Part shown: in pieces, positions 1-12,700 of the stretch
How positions within the stretch are numbered: position 1 is the stretch's first letter
Layout: each line of letters starts with the position of its first letter
Assembly: GCF_011386835.1 (NCBI RefSeq)
Contig: NC_088800.1
Coordinates: 2,356,001 to 2,420,000 of the forward strand
DNA length: 64,000 nt
Direction of reading: 5' to 3'
Source: Chrysemys picta bellii
Lineage: Eukaryota > Chordata > Testudines > Emydidae
Position numbers and translations under genes: made by a program
The notes under the pieces: model-generated
Database searches by the model: none
What the model saw: the letters and a program-made list of their open reading frames with translations, nothing else
Told to the model about the DNA's origin: nothing

Positions 1-651
1 CTGCCATGTGAACGCGTCACGGAGCAAAACATGACTCCGCCTCTTATGCTGCTTCAATGGATTTAGGGCCCAGTCCTGTCATTCTTACTGGGGCAGATCT
101 CTCCCTGAAAGCCACTGGAGTTGTGCCAGAGTAAGGACTGCATGACTCGGTCTATAGTAAGCATCCCGACAGGGGTGGATTTTTGCCTGCAAAATTTTGG
201 ATTTTACCCGTTACCTTTAAAGTTAAGCAGAGATCAAATCCCTCATTTTCCCCACACCCCACAGGTGTGCTGATCCTTGTGCAAGTTCACCCAATGTACC
301 AGAAAAAATATACGTAGCTAGGTCCTTCTAGATCTCACCTTGGCAAAGCTGTGCCGGTAGCCGTGACATGGCAAACATTAGCACCTGGCTGCCTCGGTGA
401 TTTGAAGCATACGCTGCTTGAATACTCAACAGTACTGAACGTTTAAATAATGACCAGAACACACAAATCCAATGGAGCCGAATGTATCCATTTCTAGGTA
501 TGGTCGCAGCTGTAGTTCCGATGCTGCGGAATTGCATTCTGCAACTTGTCCTATTTTTTGACTTATATAATAAACCAGTGTGATGAACATCGTCCCTTAC
601 ATACAGGAGAAGGAATCGACTGTGGCTGCGAATACAATTTACTCTAATTAC
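1..651 (-). other. ADAMTS7: ADAMTS7 intron 10 (partial)
   Basis: Begins with the GTAATT donor at 651 and runs off the window. I see no exon, RNA gene or recognisable repeat in it. Confidence 0.7.
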
Positions 652-744
652 CTTGTTCTCGCCACACTTTGTGCCATCGACGGCAGCATCCAGCTTGGAG
701 TGGCACGTGTTCCCCACTGAGCACCAGAGCGTATTGCAGACGTT
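652..744 (-). CDS. ADAMTS7: ADAMTS7 exon 10: disintegrin-like domain
   Basis: 93 nt, 31 codons (residues 498-528), phase 0 both sides. The acceptor is gttttccgcag and the donor is [29 protein letters not shown] leads into [11 protein letters not shown], the cysteine-rich disintegrin-like block. The next exon, which should begin with a Trp-Cys and lead to the first thrombospondin repeat, is not visible in bases 1-651. Confidence 0.95.
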
Positions 745-3700
745 CTGCGGAAAACAAGTGTGGACACAGCCTGGGGGTTACTGAGCATTCCAAAGGGCCA
801 CCCCAAATCTGACCTATTCGAAACGTGTTCACACACTGAATTATCCCACTGATCTAATCAGTCAGCAAAGAAAGCCACGGTGACCTTTTTGTCTATAGAA
901 CTCCCCTTCTGGCCACCCTTTTCTCTGGCAGTTTGGACGTTCGCTTTCCCATATATAGCCCCCTTACTTTCCTCTCCTTTACAGTGAACCTTCCTTAAAC
1001 CAGGAGGAGAGAATGTTTGTGTGTTTGCTGTCAGTTTGGCTCCTTGGATCTATTGGAAGGGGAACTTTGGGGACAGAGGGCTCCACAAACAAACCAACCT
1101 CTCTCCTATAATAAATGGAGATATACCTCTCTCATAGAACTGGAAGGGACCCCAAAAGAGCATCGAGTCCAGCCCCCTGCCTTCACTAGCAGGACCAAGT
1201 ACTGATTTTGCCCTAGATCCCTAAGTGGCCCCCTTAAGGATTGAGCTCACAACCTGGGGTTTAGCAAGCCCATGCTCAAACCCCTGAGCTATCCCTCCCC
1301 CCTAACTCAGGCAACATGACAAGGTCCTTTCTCCACTAACCATTCATAATGCAGGATTTATTCCCTTCATCAGCAGAGAGTGAGTTTCTATGCAAAGATT
1401 TTCACTCAGCAGTCACAAATTCTATCATTACATAAAGGAAAACTGCAGGAACACCCAACCCCGACTTACATCCATGTCATCGCAGAAGGCGGAGTATGCT
1501 CCATACTGCAGCCGGCACTGATGGCTGACGTCATAGAGAACTCCTGGTGGAACCAAGGGGTAGTCTACCACTTCTTTGGCAGGTGGGTCATCCAGACACA
1601 ACCCCCAGCCTCGACTGCAAACATGAAACGGACAAGTCAGAATCAAGCAGACGGGGATCAATGTAGGGCACGAAGAGACCCAGCAAAACAGGCACTTGTA
1701 GAACATTAGAATTGTTGTTAAAAACAAAGGAAGAATCGTAACTCTGGTGCATAAATGGCAACCAAGAGTCATCTGCAGCCGGTGAGCACCAGTAGCTCGT
1801 TGCTCTGATACCTTGCTGGAGCTGAGATTTCATTGGAGAGCCTGTTCTCACAGGCTTTCCAGACCACAGTTGCTGACTCAGCGCAGCTGGTGAAAGTGGG
1901 GGCAACTCCATAGACGTCAATGGAATTACATCCACTTAGCCCAAGAGGTTTCAATGAGCTCAATGTTAGGTACTCAGCTGAGCCCATGAGGCTGTGAGGA
2001 TTTCCAGCGCTTACCGCTTACCCCGCTGCATGTACATACAGTGTTCTGTGCTGGCTGCATGAGAACAGCTATTCCCAAGCATTACCTCTTTGCTCTATTT
2101 CTGCCTGTAAAGTATTTCAGAATTCCATTTTACTCCCGCTGAAGTTAGTGGTGAAACTCCCAAGATATGGCCCACTTTGTGTGCAAGACTCCATTGAAAA
2201 CGTCACCAGAGACCCCCACATTTAACATTAAATCAAGAGAAGAAAAAGCTTCCACTCATCGGTCTGAATACAAATAACTCCAGCCTAAAACCCCATTGTC
2301 AAAGATGGGAAGGCAGCCTGGTTTTTACTGTGGTACCTTGAAAGCACTCAAAGAAGTTATTACTGTGCTTAAATGAGCTATCACAAAGTGGAGAGCAAAA
2401 TACTGCTCGGACACATTCTTAACCTGCCAAGATGAGAAATGTTCGCTATAAAATTACACCTCCCTGAGAGCAGCTGTCAGGGTTTTTCTTGCACCAGGTT
2501 AATTTGAGAGGGAAGTCTGAGTCTGCAGCCCCTTCCTTAAGCCTAGATGGAACAGCACTGGTTTCCTCTGCTCTGTTTATTAGTTTTGCTCCTTTAGAGT
2601 TTGATGAGGTGGCAGGCTTGATGCAGACGGCCTGCACTTTAAATTGAGCTCTTGGCCTTGTTCCTATTATGGGAGACACTTTTCCCTGTTCCCAGCATCT
2701 GGCTTTGTGCCTGATGCTTCTGAAGCCCTGTCTATAGATCCCTTACTCGAGAAACCTGCACTCGGTCCCACCCCACACCCCAGCCATGGAACAATATCTC
2801 CCATTACCTGTTTCATTTAAAGGTCTCTGAGAACTCATTGCAGTGCAATGGTTGCTATCGGATGGAAAAGACAGCATCAGTTCTGCAGGTCTTTTAAAAT
2901 ATAATAGCGCACAGGCTCCTTGTCGCAGCTACCCTGAAAGGAGCACAGCTTAAGGTCAAGAACTGCAAAATCAGGTCAGCTAGAGAGATGCTGTTAGTGC
3001 CGACATGGAAATAAATAGCCAGGATATCTTACTAGCAAGTTAGGGAGGGAATCATAGAATATCAGGGTTGGAAGGGACCTCAGGAGGTCATCTAGTCCAA
3101 CCCCCTGCTCAAAGCAGGACCAATCCCCAGACAGATTTTTTGCCCCAGATCCCTAAAAGGCCCCCTCAAGGATTGAACTCACAACCCTAGGTTTAGAAGG
3201 CCAATGCTCAAACCACTAAGCAGACCCAATCTATTGGTAGAGCTAATCTAGTCCCAGTTAAAATTAGCACAATAAATTGTGGGTGCTTCCTATGTGGTGT
3301 AGGACAAGTAAGGGCATCGCAAATGTGAGTGTGTGGAAAAGACTTTGCACAGCTGCATTTATTTCAGTCGTGAGGCATCAGCGTGTTTATGTTCTCGCTC
3401 AACGTTATTTAAGAAAGGCCAGCTGCTGAGCTCAAGAGGATGCCAGTATTCGTAGGAACCAAGCATAACACTTGCACATCAAGTTGTGACAATGTTTACG
3501 TCCACAGAACCACAAGATGTAGACATAACTAGCAGCCGTTTTATGAGCTTCAGGAACAAAATCCAAATGGTGTTTCAAAGCACCACAGCAGGAAGGGACA
3601 GGCAAAATATTTTTAAACAAATGTTTACCAGCATTGGAAAGAAATCTTTAAGGATGTTTATGTTACGATGGATTTTTAACCCCATAGAGGAGATAAAGTC

Positions 3701-6700
3701 AGAGATGAAAAAGACAAATAAAATGGTTTCCGCTCCATCGCAGTTTTTTTCCTCCTGCCTTGCACTTCATGGATATCCAGAAAGTTACGTATTCAGCCAT
3801 GCCACTGTGCTTGCATTGCAAAATGAGCAGCACGTTAGTTTCGTTTAACCGGTAGAGTGCATTATTCTAGGGCAGAGATGGTGCGTTTAGAGGCGATGGA
3901 AGATACTTTTCAACAGCTATATAGACAAACTTTAATTTTCTTTTAAGTCCTGTATTTTGGAGAAGTGGAAATTTTAAGGCATAACAGCAATAGCATCCTC
4001 CATTTAGACAGCGCTTTCAGTACATAAGGATCCCACTGCAGTTCACATTTATAGTCAGCTCTGCTACAATGCAGCTGCCTCCAAAGTGAAGGGCAGCCAT
4101 CAACCGCCATGCACCATAGTGAGCGAGGGGAAATGGGGGACAAACAGGTAGTTTTTCAAGAGAAACCAATGCTATAAGAGTTCAAAAACAATGCAAAGCA
4201 GACGGGATCTCGGCAGGAAGGCCTTGTCCAAGAGACCCACACATAGTAAAGTGCACGCAAGTCAATTTGTCTCCTCTGTGGGGAAGCAGACCTTGATCCA
4301 GGATTTAACTCTGTCATTCTAAGGAGCCAAGCTTACACCAAAACACTTGTCTGTTTAAAAACATCTTGGCTGGCATTTATTTATTTATTTATTTATTTAG
4401 ATAAAGCAAGTCAGAAGCATCCTGACTCTTCCAGAATAAAACAAATTGGAGCACAGGCCTGGGGTTCAAACACAGAGATCTCCTTCCAGTCCTTGTAACA
4501 ACAGCTTCTGCAGAAATGTCCCCCTTAGCCTTTACTGGAGGTGTGTATACTCCGGGACTGGCTTGGGGAGGGAGAATTTAGTGATTAGCTTTCCCCATGC
4601 AAACCAAGGCTCTCATACCCACAGCGCAGGAAGAAGGCAAAGCCCCTTGGCAAGCACATGTGTTACATGCACTTGCTGGAAATGGTTATAATTTGTTCCT
4701 GCAAAATATGCTAATGTACTAAATATATGAATGGGGCACCTACAGACCATGGGAGATAAGGAAAGGATAGGGTTAAACGTCTGTCATTTGAAATGGGCAG
4801 ATGAGGGTGGGATGCAAGGGGATCTGACAGTTCTCTAATGTGTAACAAAACAAGGTAATAGCAAAGAAAACGTCTTCCAATGAGTCTCAAATTTGACATC
4901 CGTCCAAATCCTGCTGGTCTTAGGAAACTGAAAAGGCTTCACCAGAAAGGGAATATGGACCAGAGGATCCTGTTTGAGTTGTGAGGGATCATTAGGCTAC
5001 TTAAACCTAGTGGTGCTTCTCTGGGTAACTCCTAGTTTACTGGCAGGAGGGTCGAGCCTGCAATATTGCTGCTGGAATGGGTTTGGTTGCATGATCCTCT
5101 CTAGCCTTATGACCTGGAATCAGCTATTAAAGCGCAATAGTAAAACAGATGCGTGTAGCAACAGCCTGATGAGGCTCTAAACTCCCGACTCCTTGGAACC
5201 TCCTTACCCAAGTCACAATCTGAGCAAAGAGCACTCCTGGGGGAGTTGTTATAAAATTGCAACCACTTATTGCTTCAGCATTAGGGTCTTAATTCAGGTC
5301 GGTTTACAACGCCCTTGACTTCCACCATGATTAGCATTCACAGACAGGACAAGCACTATTTGCTTGATTTAGTACCATGCATTTGTCTCAAGATGAGCTA
5401 CAAGAGAATCCCACTACCAATCGCAAAGCATCTCAGCGACTCCCTGGAGGAGTACAACCGATGGCACATTCACCAGGAACAAGCGGCAGATTTTTAGCTG
5501 TATAATGAGGTCACAGCCAAGTTCCTCGCTCTGAGGAAGTCATGGCCTCAGTTTCATCACTTACAGGAAAGGGCCTCATTGGTGCAAACAGGGCTAATGG
5601 CAGATGTCCTGGTGCTTCATACATCATACAGTTAATGTCAACGACCTACTAATACAGATGGTCAGCACCAAAGCTCACTGACCCTCAGAGCTGCATCTCC
5701 AAGCTACAACCCTCAGAAATGAAGCTGGTAGGTACTGAGGAGAGCACCTTTAAAGGAGGTTGCATTTCCGTGGCTACTACTGTACGCAGTACGAGCGAAT
5801 GTTCCTCACTGGCACTTTCCCCAGGCTCATCGCTCGTGTTCTTTACCTCTTGAAACATCCAGGTCTTTCTATGGTTACTAAGAAGCAAAGACGACCAGGT
5901 TTGTTGACAGTGGTATTTCAGATGCTAAAGTCTTCAGTGGTTAGTAAAAGTCAGTGAGGCATGAGGATACATTTAGAGGATGCCCTGTGGGCACTTAATT
6001 CTGGAATGTTCCTGATCTGCTCTCATTGCCATCGAATGCTTTTGCTGTATTACCCTAGGGCTTGTCTATATGAACAAGTGTCACCGGTTTAATTTTAAGG
6101 AGTTTATTTAAACTGACTTCATTCACCTGATGCAAACCCCTGCCTGGATCCTCTGATTTCAGTGTAACACGTGGATTATAGCAGTTTAACTTAAGGCGAC
6201 TGGGAAGAGGTTTAAATTAACCCAAAATAAGACAGTCTTAAACCAAAATCGGAATATCTGCACAGGGGTTTAACTAGATTGATTTAGAAACTGATTTAAG
6301 TGAAACTGGCCCGCCGTTCTCACGTAGACAAGGTCTCCCCCTACATGGGGTTACAGCCTATCACACAGTCAGATACACTTCCCCACAACACTCAATGAGT
6401 AGAGTGTACCCCCGCTGTACGTTTCCAAAGGGTGTAGCCAGTCCGGTCCCAGACAGCACTCCCCATTTGGCCTAACGCACAATGTCTCTGCCCAGTAAGG
6501 CTGCTCATCTCCTCACCCTTCCTATCACAGAGCATTGGCTTTGCAGCCCCATGCAGCCCGTGGAAAACGCAATGATTTAAAATTACATGGATCTTTTTCC
6601 ACAAGCAGCTTCCCAGCGACTCTCCTTTCGGGACAGGTGCCCAACACTTTTAAACAGACCGTTGCTTTGAAATTAGTTCTGTCTTTCCAGCCACATGTAT

Positions 6701-9700
6701 CGAAGTCTAATTCTAGCTAGGACACACTGTCGTCTAGACCAGGCTTGAGAGGTCTAGATTTCTGTGAGTCCTATAGCGCTGAACTGGCATGAAACGAAGA
6801 GCTGAAGGAAATATTATATTCCTGCTGCAAGCTTTACATTCATTTCTGAGTTCAGCAAAGTCATCGCCTGGCAGCCCCAAAGCTATTTTCTTTACTTGCT
6901 CATGGAACAACATCAACAGGGTGTTTTATAGAAAGGGAAACAATGCATTCAGTGCAGTGTCAAGTCAAGTTGTAAGAGCTGGATTCTAAGTGTCACCTAC
7001 ACCCATGGCATTGCATTGCTGTTCCTTAAGACTGGTTTGGTCACTGTCTGATGTGAAACTTCAGTCGAAAGAACAAGGGCGAAAAAACCTGCTCCTTGAT
7101 CTCTCCATGGCATTTGGTACAGCCATTCAGTCTCTAGATAACTGTAACAAACAGACAAAGAATAATTACTCCGGATATTTTGGTTTTGATGCCATGAGCT
7201 TCCCCCCTGCCTATGGCACATACTAGTCTAGTCTCCTGGTGGCTGGAATACTTTGGTCTCATTTTGGTTGTTGGGGCTGGTGTGCGGCTGGTGTTGGTGG
7301 GCTGGGATGCACAAGAGGTCAGACTAGTTGATGGCCATCGAGCCAGAGAATGCCGTCACAACATGGAAACCTTTGGATGCCCCCTGCTTTCCGGATCACA
7401 CAGAGGGAGTGGCACTAGGATAGCAAGCACTTCATTTTCTCATTCTTGGCATCTGCCTTTGAAACCCTTTTCCTGTGTTAATGCATCGTCTTTGGAAGCC
7501 AAAATCCTCCCTCATTTTGTGGGTCATTGATCTGCAGCTCCTGTCAGACCGGCAGCCAGCCCCGTACCTTCAAGGGTACTTATGTTGCTCTGTCCAAAGC
7601 ATTCTCCCTACCTTGGCCTAGACAGCGAGAGGGCTGGGAGAAATCTGGCACTGATGGGACATGAAACGGGCACAGTTCGTTCCCCCCATAGTAAAGTCAG
7701 TCTTCTACTTTCACTACGGAACATCTCCCCATAATGGTGACACCTAAGAGCCTTAATACTCTCTTCTGCTAAGGCTAGAGGGAGAAAACTACATAGGTGC
7801 CCTACTTGAACAATGCACTTGATTGTGAGTGCACAATTGCTATCGCTTCCTAAGTCTGTTACTTAAGCCGCCAGACCCGCCTCCCAGGGTCCCTTCCACA
7901 GGGTGGTTTGAACTACTCATGGCAATAACCAGCTTTGCTGGGACTTGAACCCGCGACCCTTAGGTCCGTGAGCAGCGGAGCTATTTCTTGAGCCAAAGGA
8001 GGGTCTCCAGTAACCGTTGGGGGCAATAAGGTTCATAGCCTCCTCCAGACTCACTGTGGATTTCTTAGATTTAAATGATGCTGGTCACTTTTAAAACAAA
8101 TCTAGTCACAATGAGGGAGGAGGAAGAGGTGACTCACTAGGGAGAGGCCATTTCTGGTCTTTGGGACCTCACCCAGCTGAGCGCTGCTGATCTTCATGGG
8201 AATTGTTCAGCCCCTCACATATTCAGGCCTGGAGGCTTCCGAGCAAGACAGGCAGATTCACGCTTAGGGCAGCTCTCCATTTAACATACGAATTGTTTTC
8301 ACAGATTCAAATCTTTTATTGATTTTTCTCTCTTTTATACAAAATGGGACAGTGCAATTTTCAATGTGAAGACTGTTCCAGGCACATCTAGCAAGCCCGG
8401 GTCATGAGGGTCTAATGCCTTGGCTTATACCTCCCTACTTTCCTGCCAACGTTATTCTAACAACACAGACATTTCTGGGCTCACACCATCCCCTTTCCCT
8501 GGCCTGAGGGATGTCACAGCCAATGAAATATTTTTGCTGAAGTGTTCTCTCCCCTTGAAGGAAGAGCTGCCCTTCTTGGAGGAGGAGAGAGACAGAAATT
8601 AACTGGAAATGCATCCAGATGACCCTTTTCTTTCTTGGGAAGTGCAGCTCAAGGTTATGGTGATCAGGAAATTCCTATTCTAAAAGTGAAGGTTAAAAAT
8701 AGAGGGCCAGATCATTAGCTGGTGAAAGTCAGCATTGCTCCATTGAAGTCATAGATCTACACCAGCTTACGCTACCTGAGGGCCAAGGCAGTGTATTTAA
8801 GCTGTTGGCTGAGTACCTGAGATGGGGGATCAATCACACAGCCAACCCTCACGCCATGCCCATAGCTAGGCCTTCTGCCTGGCTGCTCAGTTCCTTGCAG
8901 ATGAGCATGCACCTACAATTTCCCCTAGCATTGCTTCTGGAAGGCCCCCTCATTCTTTCCCCGGCAATAATGAAGAGAAATGTCCCAGCAATGCAAGGCA
9001 CTCACTGACGGATGTAAATCTCTAGGCACCAGTCTTAAGAACCTAATAACAAACTGAAGAGTCAGCAATGTGGTGCTAAAAATAAACAGCTGTACAAAAG
9101 AATGTGGCTCAGCCCGGAATGCCTCCCGCCCAGAGACAAACAGAATTAGTTTGCCTTGGAAAGTCACTCAGGGCAGAGCAGAGGGTAAAGCAAGGTAAAG
9201 CTTTGCTAGGCGAATACAGGTCTTGAGAGGTCTCAAGAGCATGAAAAAGGCAACTGCCACCAGCCAGTGCCTGTGTTTTCTCATTGCGTATTTGCAGTGG
9301 TGCTGGGAATGCCTGAGAAGCAGAAAAGAAGAGCTCACCAGCACTCTGTTACTTGGAGTGCTTGTCCGGCCCCAGACTGCTGTCCATCCTGTGTGCCAGT
9401 GTGAGGCAGTAGCGGGGTGAACGTTTCAGACTGAGCTGTCCCCTTTTTTCCTTGCGCTCTGCTGCTGCTTATATTGTGCAGGGGTGGGGAGCAGGGTCTA
9501 CAGAGGGCTACATTCCTACTCTTCCAATTGCGAAGTTCAGTGTGATGGAAAAATGACATGAACTAAAGCACGGGTACCGCAATGTCTCCCTATGGCTGGA
9601 ATCTCCGCCAAGTTCTCCTCTCGCTTGCTTTGGTGCAAATGAGGAGTAACTCCAGTGAAACCTGGTGTGACACTGGTGTGAGTGAGAGCAGAACCAGTAT

Positions 9701-12700
9701 TTCTGGGCATGCACGTGTGACAGCTGCACCTGTGAGCATCCCGACTAGTAATTAAACAGAGAAAATTGGATGGATCTTAAGGGTCTACACTGGGAGCAAC
9801 AATCTAACACACACATTCAAAAGAACATCTATTATTTTATAGTGCTTCGGGTTCTTTTCTGTAGGCTACAGCATAACACCACATGTTTATGTGACATGAC
9901 ATAAGGACATGTGATCCAGAAAGGTTTGTGTGATTTAAATGTGCATTTGCAATCGGGATTAACAGCCAACGGCATGAGGTAATGAAACGTAGAAAAGAAT
10001 GTAACTGAAGTTTTACACAGCTCCAGAGTCTGAGAGTGAGTTGGCTGGATGGCAGTCACAGATCATGTGTTGCAGTGGGAAAGAAAATAGGAGGCTGTTT
10101 AGAAAGGAGATTGGTGGCGTTGCTCCAATGCTCTCTTTTCAGTAAGCGAGAGGAATAATCCCTTGATTTCAATGGGGCCAGGATTTCACTGCTAGCATCC
10201 AATCCAACACGCCCCCTCTCCACAAAGGGCTCTAATGGTCAGTCCTGTGAATGGACGGTCGTTCACCTAGGGCTTGATTCGGCAAGATGCTGAGATCCAA
10301 TGGGAATGAAGGGCAGCTGTCTGCATCTCAAGGTGGGGACCAGCAATTCAGAGAACTGGGCCCCGGAGTTTGCTCTGTTTGTCTCCACAGTGCCCAAGTC
10401 CCGTCATCTAACTCCCTATTTGGGAAAGCCCCTTGGGAATACATGGACTATGAAAGGTTCTGTCCGAAAGCAAATTCCTTTCTACTCCCCAAACGGTTCC
10501 CTGTCAGCTGTCAAAATTAGATACCAGTGATCTGGAGTCTGGACACACGAGGGCTAATGAATGATAAATGGGGGAAGAATGAGGTTGCACATTTCCACTC
10601 ACCACCAATTCCTGCACTCAGATCTCATTAGACAGAGAGCACGTCGGGCACCAACATTTGCTGAAGACAACGGAAAGGTTTCAAGTGATGCATGTTCTAG
10701 AGCAGTGGTTCGCAAACTTGTTCCGCTGCTTGTTCAGGGAAAGCCCCTGGCGGGCCGGGCCGGTTTGTTTACCTGCCGCGTCCGCAGGTCCGGCCGATCG
10801 CGGTTCCCACTGGCCACGGTTTGCTGCTCTGGGCCAATGGGGGCTGCTGGAAGCGGCAGCCAGTATGTCCCTCGGCCCGCGCCACTTCCCACAGCCCCCA
10901 TTGGCCTGGAGCAGCGAACCGCAGCCAGTGGGAGCTGCGATCGGCCAAACCTGCAGAGGCGGCAGATAAACAAACCGGCCCGGCCTGCCAGGGGCTTTCC
11001 CTACACAAGCGGCGTCCCAAGTTTGGGAAACACTGTTCTAGAATATCAGAAACATTGGTTGCTAATTACAAAAGGTCCCAACCCTCTGTCCCATTCTCTG
11101 TCTTGATATGCCAATCAGCTCATTGCAGCTCATTGTTGAATGGTCCTTTCTGCATGACCCACGCCCAGGACTGAAAGCCCTTTAAAGCTGCATTTCGGTG
11201 AGAAGCACTGCTTCAAGAAGTCAAAGTCCTATTTACAGCAGAGGCTGAGGAGTTATCTCCAGAAGCGCTAGTGAAAAAGAACAAGCCTTTCCTCCATTAA
11301 CAAAGGGCTTGCAGCTCCCTTTTTAAGGCACTGAAAATAGAGCACAATGAAGATTAAAAATGCATCCCGAGAATGTTAACCATGAGAGATCAGTAGATGA
11401 GATAAGCCACCTCTGAAGGCCCTGTGTCCTTACCAAGTCTTGATGTAGTGTTGGTCTTGCTGTGGATGGATCAAGGCTACACAGGCCCCAAATCCATCCA
11501 CAGTTCAGACCTGTTCTTCTTCCAGAAAATTCTTCCTCAGGGGCAAACCTACCTCCACCCTCACTCCCATTCCCACCTCACCCCTACATAAGGCTTGTCC
11601 TCCTTCCACTCTCAAGTCCTTGAACTTCCTAACAGTGACTAGGCATCCCAGCCGCTCCAAGCCCATGCTGAAGGTGGCCAGCCAGTAGCAATCAGGTGTG
11701 TTCTGTACCTACTGCTCTGAGTGCAGCTCTCCATTTCATCCAGGCCCCCTCTAACTATGGCGCCTGGCTCCTGACTGACTGATGAGCCCTGACGCTAGCA
11801 CAGGTATCGAAGGAAGGTAAGGAGAGAGGGTGGGGGACTTACTCGAGGAATCGTGTGACGTACTCCCTGCTGCAGCGGGACCAGGTGAGTGGAGAGGTGT
11901 CATACAGGAGCTGTGGAGACATGATGAAAGGTCTTTTCCCAACTGGCTCACAGTCATTGCCGCTTCCATCATGCTGAATCCCAAAACTGTGTAAGAGCAC
12001 AGTCCCACAAAGGAGAGGTGAGCCGCATGCTTGGATACAACCACACAGGTGCTTTGCTTTCTAGCACATTCACATCAAGCCTTACATTACAAAGACCCAC
12101 GACAGTTTCTCCCAGTTACTCTGTTCTTAACATACCACTGCTCTGTACAGAGACTTTACTTCGTCATCAACTTTAATGAAGCCAGATCCAATGCAATAAA
12201 AGTTACACCACTGTCAATGTGAACCCAACTGGTTCAATGGACTGGACCCTGGACTGGGAACCAGGAGACCTGTGATCTGTTTCTGGCTCTGTCACTGATC
12301 CACTGTGTGAGTTGGGGCAAGCTACCCCCCCTCTCCCTTGTCTATTTAGATTGTGAGCTCTGTGGGGTAGGGACTCCTGGGTGTATAGACAGGGCCCAGA
12401 GCAATGGGGCCCCAGTCGCAGTGAGGGCCTTAATGCACTACTGTAATACCAATAACTAATCCATGTGTGGAGGGAAGTGGGTAGCTGGATGATGTGGGGA
12501 ACCCCCCCAGTTACTGCACTTTATGCAGGGCCTGCAGCAGGGCCTGGAGACATAGAATCATAGGACTGGCAGGGACCTCGAGAGGTCATCTAGTCCAGTC
12601 CCCTGCACTCATGGCAGGACTAAGTATTATCCTGTTAGCCTCATTTTCTGATTGCACAATACCTGTGAGCAGTTCACAATTTCCTCAGATTTAGTTGTTT

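Larger units (their letters stand above)
1615..11842 (-). other. ADAMTS7: ADAMTS7 intron 8 (10.2 kb)
   Basis: Longest intron in the window. It contains a tRNA-type SINE (3051-3226), a TTTA microsatellite, a MITE near 6.1 kb, a tRNA-like SINE candidate near 7.9 kb and a palindromic hAT element (10703-11035). A possible weak CR1 tail ends near 7345. Several open frames of 60-180 codons are scattered here, but none resembles a known protein. No other feature is seen. Confidence 0.75.

Noticed and set aside
7890..8000. Possible functional tRNA on the minus strand
   Set aside because: The B box is good, but the acceptor and anticodon stems do not pair; treated as a SINE candidate.
10561..11174. 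181-codon and other frames near 10.8 kb
   Set aside because: Arise from the GC-rich arms of a palindromic hAT element; similar frames appear at 32.1-32.4 kb for the same reason.
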